DNA of 64,000 bases from an uncultured Collinsella sp. GTDB lineage: Bacteria > Actinomycetota > Coriobacteriia > Coriobacteriales > Coriobacteriaceae. The translations under genes and the position numbers were made by a program. The notes under the pieces were generated by a model. The model saw only the letters and a list, made by a program, of their open reading frames with translations. It was not told the origin of the DNA and did no database searches. The stretch is taken from the NCBI GenBank assembly GCA_900759335.1, contig CAAEUX010000088.1, positions 1 through 64,000 of the forward strand. The letters are read 5' to 3'. Below, in pieces: positions 15,128-23,939 of the stretch (the first letter of the stretch is position 1; each line of letters opens with the position of its first letter).

Positions 15128-15925
15128 ATGGGTCTTGAAGGAATCAAGCTGATTGCATGCGATTTGGACGGCACGTTGCTGCATCCGGGGGAGCGCGAGC
15201 CGCGTTCCGAGGCCTTTGAACTCATCGATGAACTGCATCGTCGCGGTATCGTGTTTATGCCGGCGAGCGGCCGTCAATATGCGAGCTTGCGCTACCTGTT
15301 TGCCCCGGTGGCCGATGAGCTCGCCTATGTATGCGAAAACGGAGCCCTGGTGATGAGCGAGGGGCGTGCCGTTGTCAAGCGTTCCATGGAGCGTAGCCTT
15401 GCTATGGATATCGCGAATGCCGTGGTTGCGTATCCCCATGCCGACGTGACCCTTTCATGTGAGGGACACCTCTACACCATGAGCGGCAACGATGCATTCG
15501 TCGATCATTTGCGCTATGAGGTCCACTGCGATGTGGCGGTGGTCGACCGCCCCGAGGACATCGACGAGGACGTCATTAAGATTGCCTTCCAGACGCCCGA
15601 GGTGGATCAGCCGGCGGCCCTGGAGTATTTCGAGCGCCTCTTTAGCGACCGTGTTGACGTGATGACGTCGGGAACCGAATGGACGGACTTTATCGGTTTC
15701 GGTTCGGGCAAGGGCTCCGCGCTTGCCGATTACGGTTGTGCCCTGGGTATTTCGCCCGATGAGATGATGGCGTTTGGCGATAACGAAAACGATCGCGACA
15801 TGCTCAACGTAGTGGGCCATCCTTATCTAATGGAGAGCTGCAATCCCTCTATGCGTGGCATCAACGACCGCGTTCGTTACGTGCGCACGGTCGAAGAAGA
15901 ACTGTGCCGCCTGCTCGCCGAGTAG
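15128..15925 (+). CDS. HAD-family Cof-type phosphatase
   Basis: A 265-residue HAD phosphatase of the Cof/YidA type (subclass IIB). The nucleophile motif is CDLDGTLLHPG (near residues 10-20). The threonine/serine motif lies in PASGRQY, and the last acid motif is FGDNENDRDML. Such enzymes dephosphorylate sugar phosphates, FMN or pyridoxal phosphate, and the substrate cannot be predicted. ATG 15128 follows GGGGGAAAGCAT. It stands alone between a terminator and an inverted repeat. Confidence 0.9.
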   Translation: MGLEGIKLIACDLDGTLLHPGEREPRSEAFELIDELHRRGIVFMPASGRQYASLRYLFAPVADELAYVCENGALVMSEGRAVVKRSMERSLAMDIANAVVAYPHADVTLSCEGHLYTMSGNDAFVDHLRYEVHCDVAVVDRPEDIDEDVIKIAFQTPEVDQPAALEYFERLFSDRVDVMTSGTEWTDFIGFGSGKGSALADYGCALGISPDEMMAFGDNENDRDMLNVVGHPYLMESCNPSMRGINDRVRYVRTVEEELCRLLAE

Positions 15926-15931
15926 GTTTTC

Positions 15932-15996
15932 GGGACATGCCTAGAAATGTGCTGCTTGCTGTAGCGGATGGGCAAGTAGATTTGCGGGCATGTCCC
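15932..15996. repeat. GGGACATGCC / GGCATGTCCC inverted repeat
   Basis: GGGACATGCC (15932-15941) pairs with GGCATGTCCC (15987-15996). Within the loop CTTGC pairs with GCAAG, so most of the 65 bases can form a rod. It lies between the convergent HAD and Fur-family genes and may serve as a shared transcript end, though it lacks T-runs. Confidence 0.55.
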
Positions 15997-16002
15997 AAAC
16001 AT

Positions 16003-16383
16003 CTACCGGCAGTCGGGGCAGAGACCCTCGAAGATGGTGTAGTGCGACGTGACGTGCCAGCCGATTTGCTCGGACGCCTTGGCGTCGAGCTGGGCATCGA
16101 AGGGGAGCGGTACGTCGATGACGCGGCTGCACGAGGTGCAGATGATATGCGCATGCGGCTCGATCGTGCGATCGAAGCGGCTGCCGCCCGGCGTCTTGAT
16201 GGAGAGGATTTCGCCGGCGTCGGCCAAGAGATTGAGATTGCGGTAGACCGTACCGCGGCTGATTTTGTCATCCTGCGCGCGCACGACGTTGTAGATTTCG
16301 TCGGCGGTGGGATGGTTATAGCTTTGGCGCACGGCGTCAAGAACCAGCTTTCGCTGCCTGGTATTCCTTCTTTGCACCGCCAT
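16003..16383 (-). CDS. Fur/PerR-family metalloregulator
   Basis: A 126-residue Fur-superfamily repressor. The winged helix is seen in NHPTADEIYNVV and SRGTVYRNLNLLADAGEI. HAHIICTSCSRVIDV and LCPDC hold the regulatory histidines and the four structural zinc cysteines (two CxxC). The PerR-like DDKISRGTVYRNL and a preserved HAHIIC would fit peroxide or metal sensing, but PerR, Fur and Zur cannot be told apart here. The ATG follows AAGAGGCGAGGCGC. The gene is monocistronic, and its upstream region is AT-rich and could hold an autoregulatory box. Confidence 0.9.
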   Translation of the reverse strand: MAVQRRNTRQRKLVLDAVRQSYNHPTADEIYNVVRAQDDKISRGTVYRNLNLLADAGEILSIKTPGGSRFDRTIEPHAHIICTSCSRVIDVPLPFDAQLDAKASEQIGWHVTSHYTIFEGLCPDCR

Positions 16384-16444
16384 GCGCCTCGCCTCTTTTC
16401 TATTAACGGTCGTAGGTAAATGATACCGTATTTAGCACACAATA

Positions 16445-16855
16445 CTAATAATGAGGACTGAAACCGTCTTCATTGGCAAGTGGGGCTCGGGCCTGGGCGT
16501 CTACGAGGCGAAAACGCGTTCCCATGCGCTCGTAGGAGGCATGAAGCGCCTCGAGATGAGATAGGACGTTTGCCGGATCTCCCTGTATCTCCATCTCGAC
16601 TGAGCCGTCTTCCATATTACGCACCCAGCCGGTGAGGGAGCGTGCCTGTGCGAGGTTGGTGTTGGTAAAGCGAAAACCAACGCCTTGGACTTGCCCCGCC
16701 CAGCGCAGGAAATAGCGCAGGGGAGTGTCTTGAGTGGCCTCGTCGCTTGCGAGTACGGTAAGCCTGCGGCGCAGCTCGAGCTCGACGTTTGATGGTTTTT
16801 GAGGCTCTCGACTGCCGCCGGTGACGCTGGAGAAGAACGTATCGAAGAGGCCCAT
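16445..16855 (-). CDS. Acylphosphatase-domain protein
   Basis: A 136-residue protein whose last 90 residues form an acylphosphatase fold, with the catalytic arginine in GQVQGVGFRF and asparagine in GWVRNMEDGSVE. The family hydrolyses carboxyl-phosphate bonds such as acetyl phosphate. The 45-residue N-terminal extension (LFDTFFSSVTGG) is unusual for the family, which is about 90 residues long. The start codon is 2 bases beyond the stop of the oxidoreductase gene upstream, so the two are translationally coupled. Confidence 0.87.
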   Translation of the reverse strand: MGLFDTFFSSVTGGSREPQKPSNVELELRRRLTVLASDEATQDTPLRYFLRWAGQVQGVGFRFTNTNLAQARSLTGWVRNMEDGSVEMEIQGDPANVLSHLEALHASYERMGTRFRLVDAQARAPLANEDGFSPHY

Positions 16856-16857
16856 CG

Positions 16858-17964
16858 CTATGCCTGCTTGCCTGCGTCGGCCGGGAAGGTAATGCCGGCC
16901 TGCTGGCGCACGGCATCCATGATGCGCAGTGAGACGAGCGTGACATCGCGGTAGTGGCCAAGCTCGTGACGTCCCGCCGGGGTCTCCCAAATCTCTTCCT
17001 TGACGTTATCGATGCCGCCAATGGCGGTGATAAAGTCTGCGAGTTCGTATTCCATAGTGTTGCTCGATTTGGGCAGGTCGAGCACACGGCCGTTGTCGCC
17101 CTGTTCGCGCGGTGCCTCGGTCGCCGAGCCGCGTACGACTTCGCCGCGATAGTCGATGCGGACGTTGCGGGGCGTGGACAGATGGTCGATCTGGATAGTG
17201 CCGTGCTCGCCTTCGATCTGCGAGGGTAGCAGGTCATTCGTAATTTTGGAGTGCGCGAGCTCGACGGAGATGCGGCCTCCGCCATAGCTGGCGAGGATGG
17301 AACCGCAGCCGTCGATGGGGCCGTGCGTGAGCTGTCGCGTGGTGGGGTCGAGCAGAGTAGTCATGCTCGTAAGGCCGGAAGGCATGCCGAAAATCTCGAC
17401 CATGGGCTCGACGGCGTAGACGCCAATGTCCATGAGGGAACCCGATGCCATATTGCAGTCGAAGATATTGGTGGCGCGTCCCGCGAGAATCTCGTTGTAG
17501 CGCGAGGAATACTTGCCAAAGCGCAATGAGGCGCGGCGGATGGGGGCGATCTCGCCCAGGGCGTCCTCGATGGCGTGGAAGGCGGGATCGTGGAGGGGAC
17601 GCATGGCCTCGAGGGCCACGACACCTGCTGCCTCGGCAGCGCGGAAGACTTCCAGCGCCTGCGCCTCGGTGGCGCAGAAGGGCTTCTCGACGATGACGTG
17701 CTTGCCACCGGCGATGCAGGCAAGGGCCTGCTCGTAGTGAAGTGCGTTAGGACTGCCGATGTAGACGGCGTCGACGTCGTCGGCGGACGCAAGCTCGTCA
17801 AGTGCGGTGAAGTTACGCTCGCCGCCGTGCTTAGCGGTGAAGGCGGCGCCGCGATTTGCATCGCGCGAGAGCGTGCCCACAAACGCGGCTTGGTCGTTGG
17901 CGTTGACGACCTGGATAAAGTCGTCGGTAATCATGGATGTGCCGATGGTCGCTATACGCAGCAT
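16858..17964 (-). CDS. Gfo/Idh/MocA-family NAD(P)-dependent oxidoreductase
   Basis: A 368-residue dehydrogenase with an N-terminal Rossmann domain (IATIGTSMITDDFIQVV) and the family motif VIVEKPFCAT with the catalytic lysine near residue 95. The cofactor motif GTSMIT is less glycine-rich than the usual GxGxxG. The substrate is probably a sugar or polyol derivative but cannot be named. The ATG follows GAGGGGGAAAC. It is co-transcribed with the acylphosphatase gene. Confidence 0.88.
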   Translation of the reverse strand: MLRIATIGTSMITDDFIQVVNANDQAAFVGTLSRDANRGAAFTAKHGGERNFTALDELASADDVDAVYIGSPNALHYEQALACIAGGKHVIVEKPFCATEAQALEVFRAAEAAGVVALEAMRPLHDPAFHAIEDALGEIAPIRRASLRFGKYSSRYNEILAGRATNIFDCNMASGSLMDIGVYAVEPMVEIFGMPSGLTSMTTLLDPTTRQLTHGPIDGCGSILASYGGGRISVELAHSKITNDLLPSQIEGEHGTIQIDHLSTPRNVRIDYRGEVVRGSATEAPREQGDNGRVLDLPKSSNTMEYELADFITAIGGIDNVKEEIWETPAGRHELGHYRDVTLVSLRIMDAVRQQAGITFPADAGKQA

Positions 17965-18039
17965 GTTTCCCCCTCGTGCCGTTCGGTTTACAGGATGAGT
18001 GTAGCGCGAGGGGGCAGGAAATGGCGTGCGAAAACGCCG

Positions 18040-18525
18040 TTACAGGTCGCTCTCGTTAAAGCCGGTGTCGATATCGAGGTTGCTGCCGTCGGCCGCCCTG
18101 GTGGCAAGCTCATCGCAGCGCTCGTTGAGCTCGTGGCCGGCGTGACCCTTAACCCAGATGAACTCAACCTTGTGCTTACTCTTGGCGTTGAGCAGGCGTT
18201 CCCACAAGTCGCGGTTCTTAACGGGCTGCTTGTTGGCAGTTTTCCATCCGCGTTTTTTCCAGCCGTCGATCCAATGTTTATTGAAAGCGTTGACGACGTA
18301 CTGCGAGTCGGAATGGACTTCGACCTCGCAAGGGCGGTTGAGTGCCTCGAGCGCCACGATAACGGCCATGAGCTCCATGCGGTTGTTGGTGGTCTTGGCG
18401 TAACCGCGCGAAAGCTCGGAGGTAAAGGTCTTGCCGGCGGGGTTGGTGTATTTAAGTACGGCGCCGTAGCCGCCGCGTCCCGGATTTGATCGGGCCGAGC
18501 CGTCGGTATAGATGATGACCTTCAC
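18040..18525 (-). CDS. rnhA: Ribonuclease HI
   Basis: A 161-residue type 1 RNase H degrading RNA in RNA-DNA hybrids. All four catalytic acids are visible in YTDGSARSNPG, NRMELMAV, VHSDSQYV and NERCDELAT, together with the handle region KKRGWKTANKQPVKNRDLWE and the histidine in VKGHAGHELNE. Its length matches the E. coli enzyme. AAAGGAACC precedes the ATG. Confidence 0.97.
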   Translation of the reverse strand: MKVIIYTDGSARSNPGRGGYGAVLKYTNPAGKTFTSELSRGYAKTTNNRMELMAVIVALEALNRPCEVEVHSDSQYVVNAFNKHWIDGWKKRGWKTANKQPVKNRDLWERLLNAKSKHKVEFIWVKGHAGHELNERCDELATRAADGSNLDIDTGFNESDL

Positions 18526-18624
18526 ATGGTTCCTTTCGTTGGGTACGTTTCGTGTGAGTGACCATTGTAGCGCCGCGTTCGCCGAGGGCTAGCAATCTAC
18601 GATTTCTATCCCGTCTTCCGACAG

Positions 18625-19527
18625 TTAGTTGGCATGGATGATGCGGTTGAGCTCGTCGAGGTATTGCTGCAAGAGGGGAGAGGGCTTGCGCTCGTCGTGC
18701 ATGATATAGCCTACGTGCATCGTTGGGGCGTCTGCTAACGGGATCGATGCCATACCCCATTGCATTTCATTGGAGAGGACACCGGTCGACAGGGTGTAAC
18801 CGTTCGACGTGATAAGTAAGTTAGTAAGTGTTCCGCGGTCCGAGATTCGTATGTTGCGGTCGCAAGGGATATAGCTAAAAGGTTCCTCGGCGTAATAGAA
18901 GGAGTTTGAGGTTCCCTGCTCAAAGCTGTAGCGCGTATAGGGTGTGAGGTCGGCAAGGGACAGCTGCGGGCGGCGGGCAAGCGGGTGGCGCTTGCTAACG
19001 AAGACGTGGACCGTCGCGTCGAATAGGGGATGGAAGCTCGCGCGCGCATCGGCAAAAGCCTTCTGCAGAACACGGGCGTTAAAGTCGTCCAGATACAGGA
19101 TGCCGATGTCGCTGCGAAACGCGCGGACGTCATCGATGATCTGCGATGTGGTAGTCTCGCGCATGATGAACTCGAACTTGCTGTCGCGGCAGCGCTCGAC
19201 CACGTTGACAAAGGCCTCGACCGAAAAGGCGTAGTGCTGGGCGGAAATGGCGAGGCGGGCTTGCGGGGTGCCGCCGTCCTCGTAGCGCGCCTCGAGCATG
19301 TCGGCCTGCTCTACGACCTGGCGCGCATAGCCCAAAAGCTCGGTGCCGTCGTTGGTGAGCGTGACGCCGCGGCTGGAGCGCGTGAAGATCTCCAGGTGGA
19401 GTTCCTGCTCCAGGCTTTTGACGGCGTTTGAGATGTTGGACTGAGCGGTATAGAGGCGCTGAGCTGCGGCGTTGATTGAGCCGGACTCTGCCACGGCAAT
19501 CAGAAAACGAAGCTGCTGAAGGGTCAT
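18625..19527 (-). CDS. LysR-family transcriptional regulator
   Basis: A 300-residue LysR regulator with an N-terminal helix-turn-helix (LQQLRFLIAVAESGSINAAA, then AQSNISNAVKSLEQEL) and a C-terminal co-inducer domain. It is divergent from the methionine gene metY at 19801, the usual layout of a LysR regulator and its target, so control of sulfur amino acid synthesis is a reasonable guess. I chose ATG 19527, since AAAGG sits directly against the alternative ATG at 19536. Confidence 0.9.
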   Translation of the reverse strand: MTLQQLRFLIAVAESGSINAAAQRLYTAQSNISNAVKSLEQELHLEIFTRSSRGVTLTNDGTELLGYARQVVEQADMLEARYEDGGTPQARLAISAQHYAFSVEAFVNVVERCRDSKFEFIMRETTTSQIIDDVRAFRSDIGILYLDDFNARVLQKAFADARASFHPLFDATVHVFVSKRHPLARRPQLSLADLTPYTRYSFEQGTSNSFYYAEEPFSYIPCDRNIRISDRGTLTNLLITSNGYTLSTGVLSNEMQWGMASIPLADAPTMHVGYIMHDERKPSPLLQQYLDELNRIIHAN

Positions 19528-19800
19528 CGATGCCATCCTTTCGATTGCTATCTATAAAACCGATAACAGGTTAACGCTTTTAAGTGATTGACCGAGCGAA
19601 ACAATGCTCGTACTATTCAAAACACACAAAGGCGGTAGGTAATTAAACCGACCACGGAACCGGGATGCGAAAGGAGGCCCGCATATGAATTGCTTACCAA
19701 GACGAATGCCGGGCTCCTGTTTGCGCCCGTCGGCGTGATCAGGAGACAGCGACTTACTTCTCTCTAATTTATTAACTTTTGTTCGATCAAGGAGATCATC
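19528..19800. promoter_or_regulatory. Divergent LysR/metY intergenic region
   Basis: These 273 bases should hold the LysR binding sites and both promoters. Near 19671-19714 an imperfect hairpin can form between AGGAGGCCCGCAT and ATGCCGGGCTCCT in the metY leader. I looked for a SAM riboswitch and did not recognise one. Confidence 0.35.
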
Positions 19801-21111
19801 ATGAGCCAGTTCATCAACAACCCCGAGCACACCTTTGGTTTCGATACCCTGCAGCTTCACGTTGGCCAGGAGAGCGCCGATCCCGCATCCGACTCCCGCG
19901 CCGTGCCTATCTACCAGACCACGAGCTATGTGTTCCGCAACTCCCAGCACGCCGCCGATCGCTTTGGTCTTGCCGACGCCGGTAACATCTACGGCCGTCT
20001 GACCAACTCCACCCAGGGCGTCTTCGAGGACCGTATCGCCGCACTCGAGGGTGGTGTGGCAGGTCTTGCCGTCGCCTCCGGTGCTGCTGCCATCACCTAT
20101 ACCCTGCAGGCTCTTGCCCAGGCCGGTGACCACGTGGTGGCTCAGAAGACCATCTACGGCGGCTCCTACAACCTGCTGGAGCATACGCTCTCCCAGTTTG
20201 GCGTCGAGACCACCTTCGTCGATGCCCACAACCTGGACGAGGTCGAGGGCGCCATCAAGGACAACACCACGGTCATCTACCTCGAGACGCTCGGCAACCC
20301 CAACTCCGATATTCCCGACATCGACGCTATCTCCGAGGTCGCCAAGAAGCATGGTCTGCCGGTTGTCGTCGATAACACCTTCGGCACCCCGTATCTGTTC
20401 CGCCCGCTGGAGCACGGCGCCAACATCGTTGTTCACTCCGCAACTAAGTTCATTGGCGGCCACGGCACCTCGCTGGGCGGCGTGATTGTCGATGGCGGCA
20501 ACTTTGACTGGAAGGCGAGCGGCAAGTATGCGCAGATTGCCGAGCCCAACCCCTCCTACCATGGCGTCTCGTTTGCCGAGGCTGCCGGTCCCGCCGCCTT
20601 CGCGACCTATGTCCGCGCTATCCTGCTGCGTGACGAGGGCGCCTGCATCAGCCCGTTCAACGCCTGGGTCCTGCTCCAGGGCACCGAGACCCTGTCGCTG
20701 CGCGTTGACCGTCATGTCGAGAACACCAAGAAGGTCGTTGAGTTCCTGGTTGGTGACAGCCACGTTGCCAAGGTGAACCACCCGAGCCTGCCTGAGCACC
20801 CCGACCATGAGCTCTACAAGCAATATTTCCCCAACGGCGGTGCCTCGATCTTTACCTTTGAGATTAAGGGTGGCCAGGAGGCCGCCTGGAAGTTCATCGA
20901 TCATCTGCAGGTGTTCTCGCTGCTCGCCAACGTGGCCGACGTCAAGTCGCTCGTCGTGCACCCGGCTACCACCACGCACTCCCAGCTCTCTGCCGAGGAG
21001 CTCGCCGAGCAGAACATCACGCCCTCCACGATCCGTCTTTCCATCGGTACCGAGAACGCCGAGGATATCATTTGGGATCTGAAGCAGGCCTTCGCCGCGC
21101 TGGACGAGTAA
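19801..21111 (+). CDS. metY: O-acetylhomoserine sulfhydrylase (aminocarboxypropyltransferase)
   Basis: A 436-residue PLP enzyme of the Cys/Met metabolism family that makes homocysteine from O-acetylhomoserine and sulfide. The PLP lysine is in HSATKFIGGHGTSLGG (near 210). The N terminus FDTLQLHVGQ and the long loop DWKASGKYAQIAEPNPSYHG are characteristic of MetY rather than MetB or MetC. AAGGAGATCATC precedes the ATG. Likely regulator: the divergent LysR gene. Confidence 0.96.
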   Translation: MSQFINNPEHTFGFDTLQLHVGQESADPASDSRAVPIYQTTSYVFRNSQHAADRFGLADAGNIYGRLTNSTQGVFEDRIAALEGGVAGLAVASGAAAITYTLQALAQAGDHVVAQKTIYGGSYNLLEHTLSQFGVETTFVDAHNLDEVEGAIKDNTTVIYLETLGNPNSDIPDIDAISEVAKKHGLPVVVDNTFGTPYLFRPLEHGANIVVHSATKFIGGHGTSLGGVIVDGGNFDWKASGKYAQIAEPNPSYHGVSFAEAAGPAAFATYVRAILLRDEGACISPFNAWVLLQGTETLSLRVDRHVENTKKVVEFLVGDSHVAKVNHPSLPEHPDHELYKQYFPNGGASIFTFEIKGGQEAAWKFIDHLQVFSLLANVADVKSLVVHPATTTHSQLSAEELAEQNITPSTIRLSIGTENAEDIIWDLKQAFAALDE

Positions 21112-21171
21112 GGCGACTTGTGCAAGGACCCCTTGCGACTCGATAGGTATAACTGCATAAAATGCCTGCTC

Positions 21172-21212
21172 AAGGCGCCTGTGCGAACAATGGTTGCACA
21201 GGCGCCTTTTTT
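21172..21212 (+). terminator. Terminator of metY
   Basis: AAGGCGCCTGTGC and GCACAGGCGCCTT form a 13-bp perfect stem followed by six T. Confidence 0.9.
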
Positions 21213-21423
21213 GCATAGAGCGGGTGCAAAAACAGGGTTTTTGGCATGCTTTATGCAATCGAGATGTGGAAAACTCCTGTTAAGAGGATGTGAGTTTTAC
21301 GCAATTGACGTGCGCCTTTTGAGTAAAACCGCAGGTCGCGATTTGCTCGGGGTACTATGCAGCGCGATCGAATCACACGCAGCTCAAACGCAGCAAAAAC
21401 GCACTACGGAGGTTTCTAGCTAC
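21213..21423. promoter_or_regulatory. Upstream region of the secreted protein gene
   Basis: No gene is seen. GTTTTAC (21294-21300) and GTAAAAC (21323-21329) form a 7-bp inverted repeat that encloses TTGACG, a possible -35, so this may be an operator over a promoter. The ribosome binding site ACGGAGG lies at the right end. Confidence 0.35.
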
Positions 21424-22197
21424 ATGAGGATCGATTCACGAAAACCGAAAGCCGCCGCCCTTTCCGCCGCTCTGACCGTGGCACTTTTGGCGGGCGCCGG
21501 TGCAACCGATGCCCACGCGGCAACACTATCCGATACGGTTGGACCTACGCCGTCCGAGGCGACGCTGGTGCAGCCCGTTGACTATCGCGGCGATGGTTAT
21601 GGTTCCATGCAGGAGTGGAACGCCTCGATGGAGGCCAAGCGCGATTCCCTTGAGATGCGCGCTCAGATCATTATGAATATGTATGGCGACTATGCTACCG
21701 ATGACGAGCGTGCTGTGCTGCAGGGTTGCATCGACGGTGCGGGTAGCCTGTTGACGATGGGGGAGGTCGACGCCAAGTCGACCGAGCTCGATGAGCTGCG
21801 CGCTGCGCTTGAGGATGCCAAGCGCGAAGCGCTCGAGGCTGCCGCCGAGGCGGAGGCTGCCGAGGCCGCCCAGGCTTCGTACTACAACGCCGGTTACACT
21901 CCGTCTTACGCGTCTGCCGCGTCCTACGCGAACGGATCGGGCCTGACGCGCTCTGCGGGTGTCAATAACTACAACGGGCGCCGCGAGACCTATTACAGCA
22001 GCAATGTGCTTTATCACTATCGCACGGGCGAATGGACTCAGGATTCTGAGGGCTTCTGGCGCGATTCCGACGGCTATTACGTTGTTGCCGCGGGCGATAT
22101 GGCCCAGGGCTCGACCTTTACGGGCTCCAAGGGTGATTGCAAGGTCTATGACTCCGGCTGCGCTGCCGGAACCACCGATTACTACACCGGTTGGTAA
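21424..22197 (+). CDS. Secreted protein with coiled-coil stalk and a 3D/RlpA-like C-terminal domain
   Basis: A 257-residue exported protein. Residues 1-35 are a Sec signal peptide (hydrophobic core AALTVALLAGAGA, cleavage near AHA-A). The middle (about 50-150) is alpha-helical and ends in an alanine/glutamate-rich coiled coil (EAAAEAEAAEAAQ). The C terminus, from TYYSSNVLYHYRTGEW to KVYDSGCAAGTTDYYTGW, resembles double-psi barrel (3D-type) domains of cell-wall enzymes in its alternating hydrophobics, YDSG and the final TDYYT. I infer a cell-surface or wall function. An enzymatic activity is not established. Confidence 0.7.
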   Translation: MRIDSRKPKAAALSAALTVALLAGAGATDAHAATLSDTVGPTPSEATLVQPVDYRGDGYGSMQEWNASMEAKRDSLEMRAQIIMNMYGDYATDDERAVLQGCIDGAGSLLTMGEVDAKSTELDELRAALEDAKREALEAAAEAEAAEAAQASYYNAGYTPSYASAASYANGSGLTRSAGVNNYNGRRETYYSSNVLYHYRTGEWTQDSEGFWRDSDGYYVVAAGDMAQGSTFTGSKGDCKVYDSGCAAGTTDYYTGW

Positions 22198-22383
22198 TTT
22201 TTCTGCATCACGGATATTTGGCGGACGGGCGTCTTTACCGAGCTTTAGGGCAACGTAAGGACGTCCGTTCTATGTATGCGTTTGAGTTAACAGAGCCCTT
22301 ACCGTGGCGGTACGCTGGGCGTATGGATGCGGGGCACACTGGTTCTTGAGAAATAAGGTCTTTCTCTTGGAGGAAGTGGTCTT

Positions 22384-22590
22384 GTGAATGCTCGAGATAT
22401 TGCCGTTGCCGCCGTCGCGTTGATGCTTGGCTGCCTTGGTCCCACGGCCGCGCTCGTCGCGGGCATGCAGGGGACATGCGGGGCTGCTCCTATCGTGGTC
22501 GGCGCGCTGATCGCGGCCACGCTGCTGGGAAGCGCAGGCGTGGTTCTTTGCCGCGACGATGAGGACGAGGTGCCGGGGTCGCAACGCTAA
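22384..22590 (+). CDS. Small two-helix membrane protein
   Basis: A 68-residue hydrophobic protein. It has two predicted membrane helices (IAVAAVALMLGCLGPTAALVA and IVVGALIAATLLGSAGVVL) joined by a short loop with one cysteine, and an acidic C-terminal tail RDDEDEVPG. The GTG start follows CTTGGAGGAAGTGGTCTT. I do not recognise the family. A terminator follows directly, so it is a monocistronic gene rather than a chance frame. Confidence 0.6.
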   Translation: MNARDIAVAAVALMLGCLGPTAALVAGMQGTCGAAPIVVGALIAATLLGSAGVVLCRDDEDEVPGSQR

Positions 22591-22630
22591 CTGTTGTGAG
22601 ATCGGCCGCCGGTCATAGACGAAGATGAAG

Positions 22631-22666
22631 GCCGCCGCAGGGGAAAGGTTCCCTTGCGGCGGTTTT
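22631..22666 (+). terminator. Terminator after the small membrane protein gene
   Basis: GCCGCCGCAGGG and CCCTTGCGGCGG pair with small internal mismatches and are followed by TTTT. Confidence 0.75.
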
Positions 22667-22699
22667 GCTGTTAAGGCTGTTGAATGCGGCGCGTCGGCG

Positions 22700-23614
22700 C
22701 TACCAGCTTTTCTCGATATCGCGGATGCGCCGATAGAGCCACTCGTTTTGCGGTGCCTGGATATCGTGTTTGGCTGCGAGGCGGCAGATGGTGCCCGCGA
22801 ACTCATCAACCTCGGTTTTGCGCCTTGCGATGCGGTCTTGAGCCATCGAGGGCATACCGGCGGGGTCGATTCCCTCGATGAGGTGCACCATTTGCGTCAG
22901 GTCTGCCTCGGTCAGTTCAACGCCCTCGGCGTTGGCGACCGCAAGCGTTTCGCGCATGGCGGAAACAAAGCAGCGACGCTGCTCGGAGCCCGGCTCCGTG
23001 GCGCTTCCGTAGTTCCCGCCGTAGGCCATGCAGGTCTGGTTGATGCCGTCGTTGAGCATGAGTTTGGCCCACATGCGGTGGGCGATGTCGTCCTCGACGG
23101 TATGGGCGATGCCGCAGCGCGTATAGAGCTCGTCGATTGCGGTGATGGTTGCGGGGTTCGTGCCGGCCGCCGCGCCAAAGCGGATTTCGCTCGCATTGGT
23201 AAAGGTGAGCGCGCCGTTGAGAAACACGGCGTCCATGCCCTGGCAGATACCAAGAACGGTATGCTCCCAGCCAAAGCGTTCGGCAATCTTTTGCTCGCTC
23301 GTAATGCCGTTGCACAGCGAGGCGATGAGCGTGTTGGGTCCCACGACGCGCTCCATAGTCTTGAGTGCTTGGTCGAGACCGGTGGTCTTGACTGTCAGGA
23401 TGACCAGATCGGCGGGCGCTGCCTCGCTGGCACGGACGGACGTGAGATCGCAAGGCTTTCCGTTGACGGTGAGCGCATCGCCCGCGTGACGCTCAAAACG
23501 GGCGTCATCCATAACGTATTCGACGGCGTCATTGCCGAGGGCCTTGGCAATCATGCTGCCGTAGAGCAGGCCGACGCCGCCCTTGCCGATAAAGGTGACC
23601 TTGTTGATCTGCAT
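22700..23614 (-). CDS. panE: 2-dehydropantoate 2-reductase (ketopantoate reductase family)
   Basis: A 304-residue NADPH-dependent reductase of the PanE/ApbA family, which makes pantoate for coenzyme A. The cofactor motif is FIGKGGVGLLYG at the N terminus. The catalytic lysine is in HRMWAKLMLNDGINQ, and the asparagine motif in SLCNGITSEQKI. ATG 23614 is 9 bases behind GGGGAG; an ATG at 23623 is too close to it. No panB, panC or panD is adjacent, so another 2-keto acid substrate is possible. Confidence 0.85.
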   Translation of the reverse strand: MQINKVTFIGKGGVGLLYGSMIAKALGNDAVEYVMDDARFERHAGDALTVNGKPCDLTSVRASEAAPADLVILTVKTTGLDQALKTMERVVGPNTLIASLCNGITSEQKIAERFGWEHTVLGICQGMDAVFLNGALTFTNASEIRFGAAAGTNPATITAIDELYTRCGIAHTVEDDIAHRMWAKLMLNDGINQTCMAYGGNYGSATEPGSEQRRCFVSAMRETLAVANAEGVELTEADLTQMVHLIEGIDPAGMPSMAQDRIARRKTEVDEFAGTICRLAAKHDIQAPQNEWLYRRIRDIEKSW

Positions 23615-23939
23615 GTGAATCATCTCCCCATATAAAAGGCGCCCGCGTAAGGGGCGCCTGATGGATTGTATGCTGCCAGGGTGATTGGTGGGTGCGCGGG
23701 GCGGCTGTTATAAAAAAGAAACGTTTGCCTGGACGCTACGCTGCAGGGCAGACCGCAAAGACATGCGCGTGGTCATGCCCGGCTCCTTTCATCGGGCTTT
23801 TTGCTGATGTTAAAGCGGTGCCGTGACGGCTCGATTTCTGCTGCGTTACGATACGTTCTCGATTGCGATTCCACGATGTTTCGGCTGCGTGACCATTGTG
23901 TTTCGCCTTGCCGGGGCGCTGATGGCGAAGGGAGGGGCC
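23615..23939. other. Divergent spacer between panE and the aldo/keto reductase
   Basis: About 325 bases without a supported gene. GCCCG and CGGGC followed by five T (23777-23802) form a short plus-strand terminator. It may belong to a short leader transcript, since no plus-strand gene lies directly upstream. Confidence 0.35.

Noticed and set aside
19560..19800. SAM riboswitch upstream of metY
   Set aside because: The conserved core sequences of known SAM classes are not visible. Only a weak hairpin is seen.
19552..21258. Minus-strand open frame opposite metY
   Set aside because: Shadow of a highly biased gene. It would also cross the metY terminator and promoter region.
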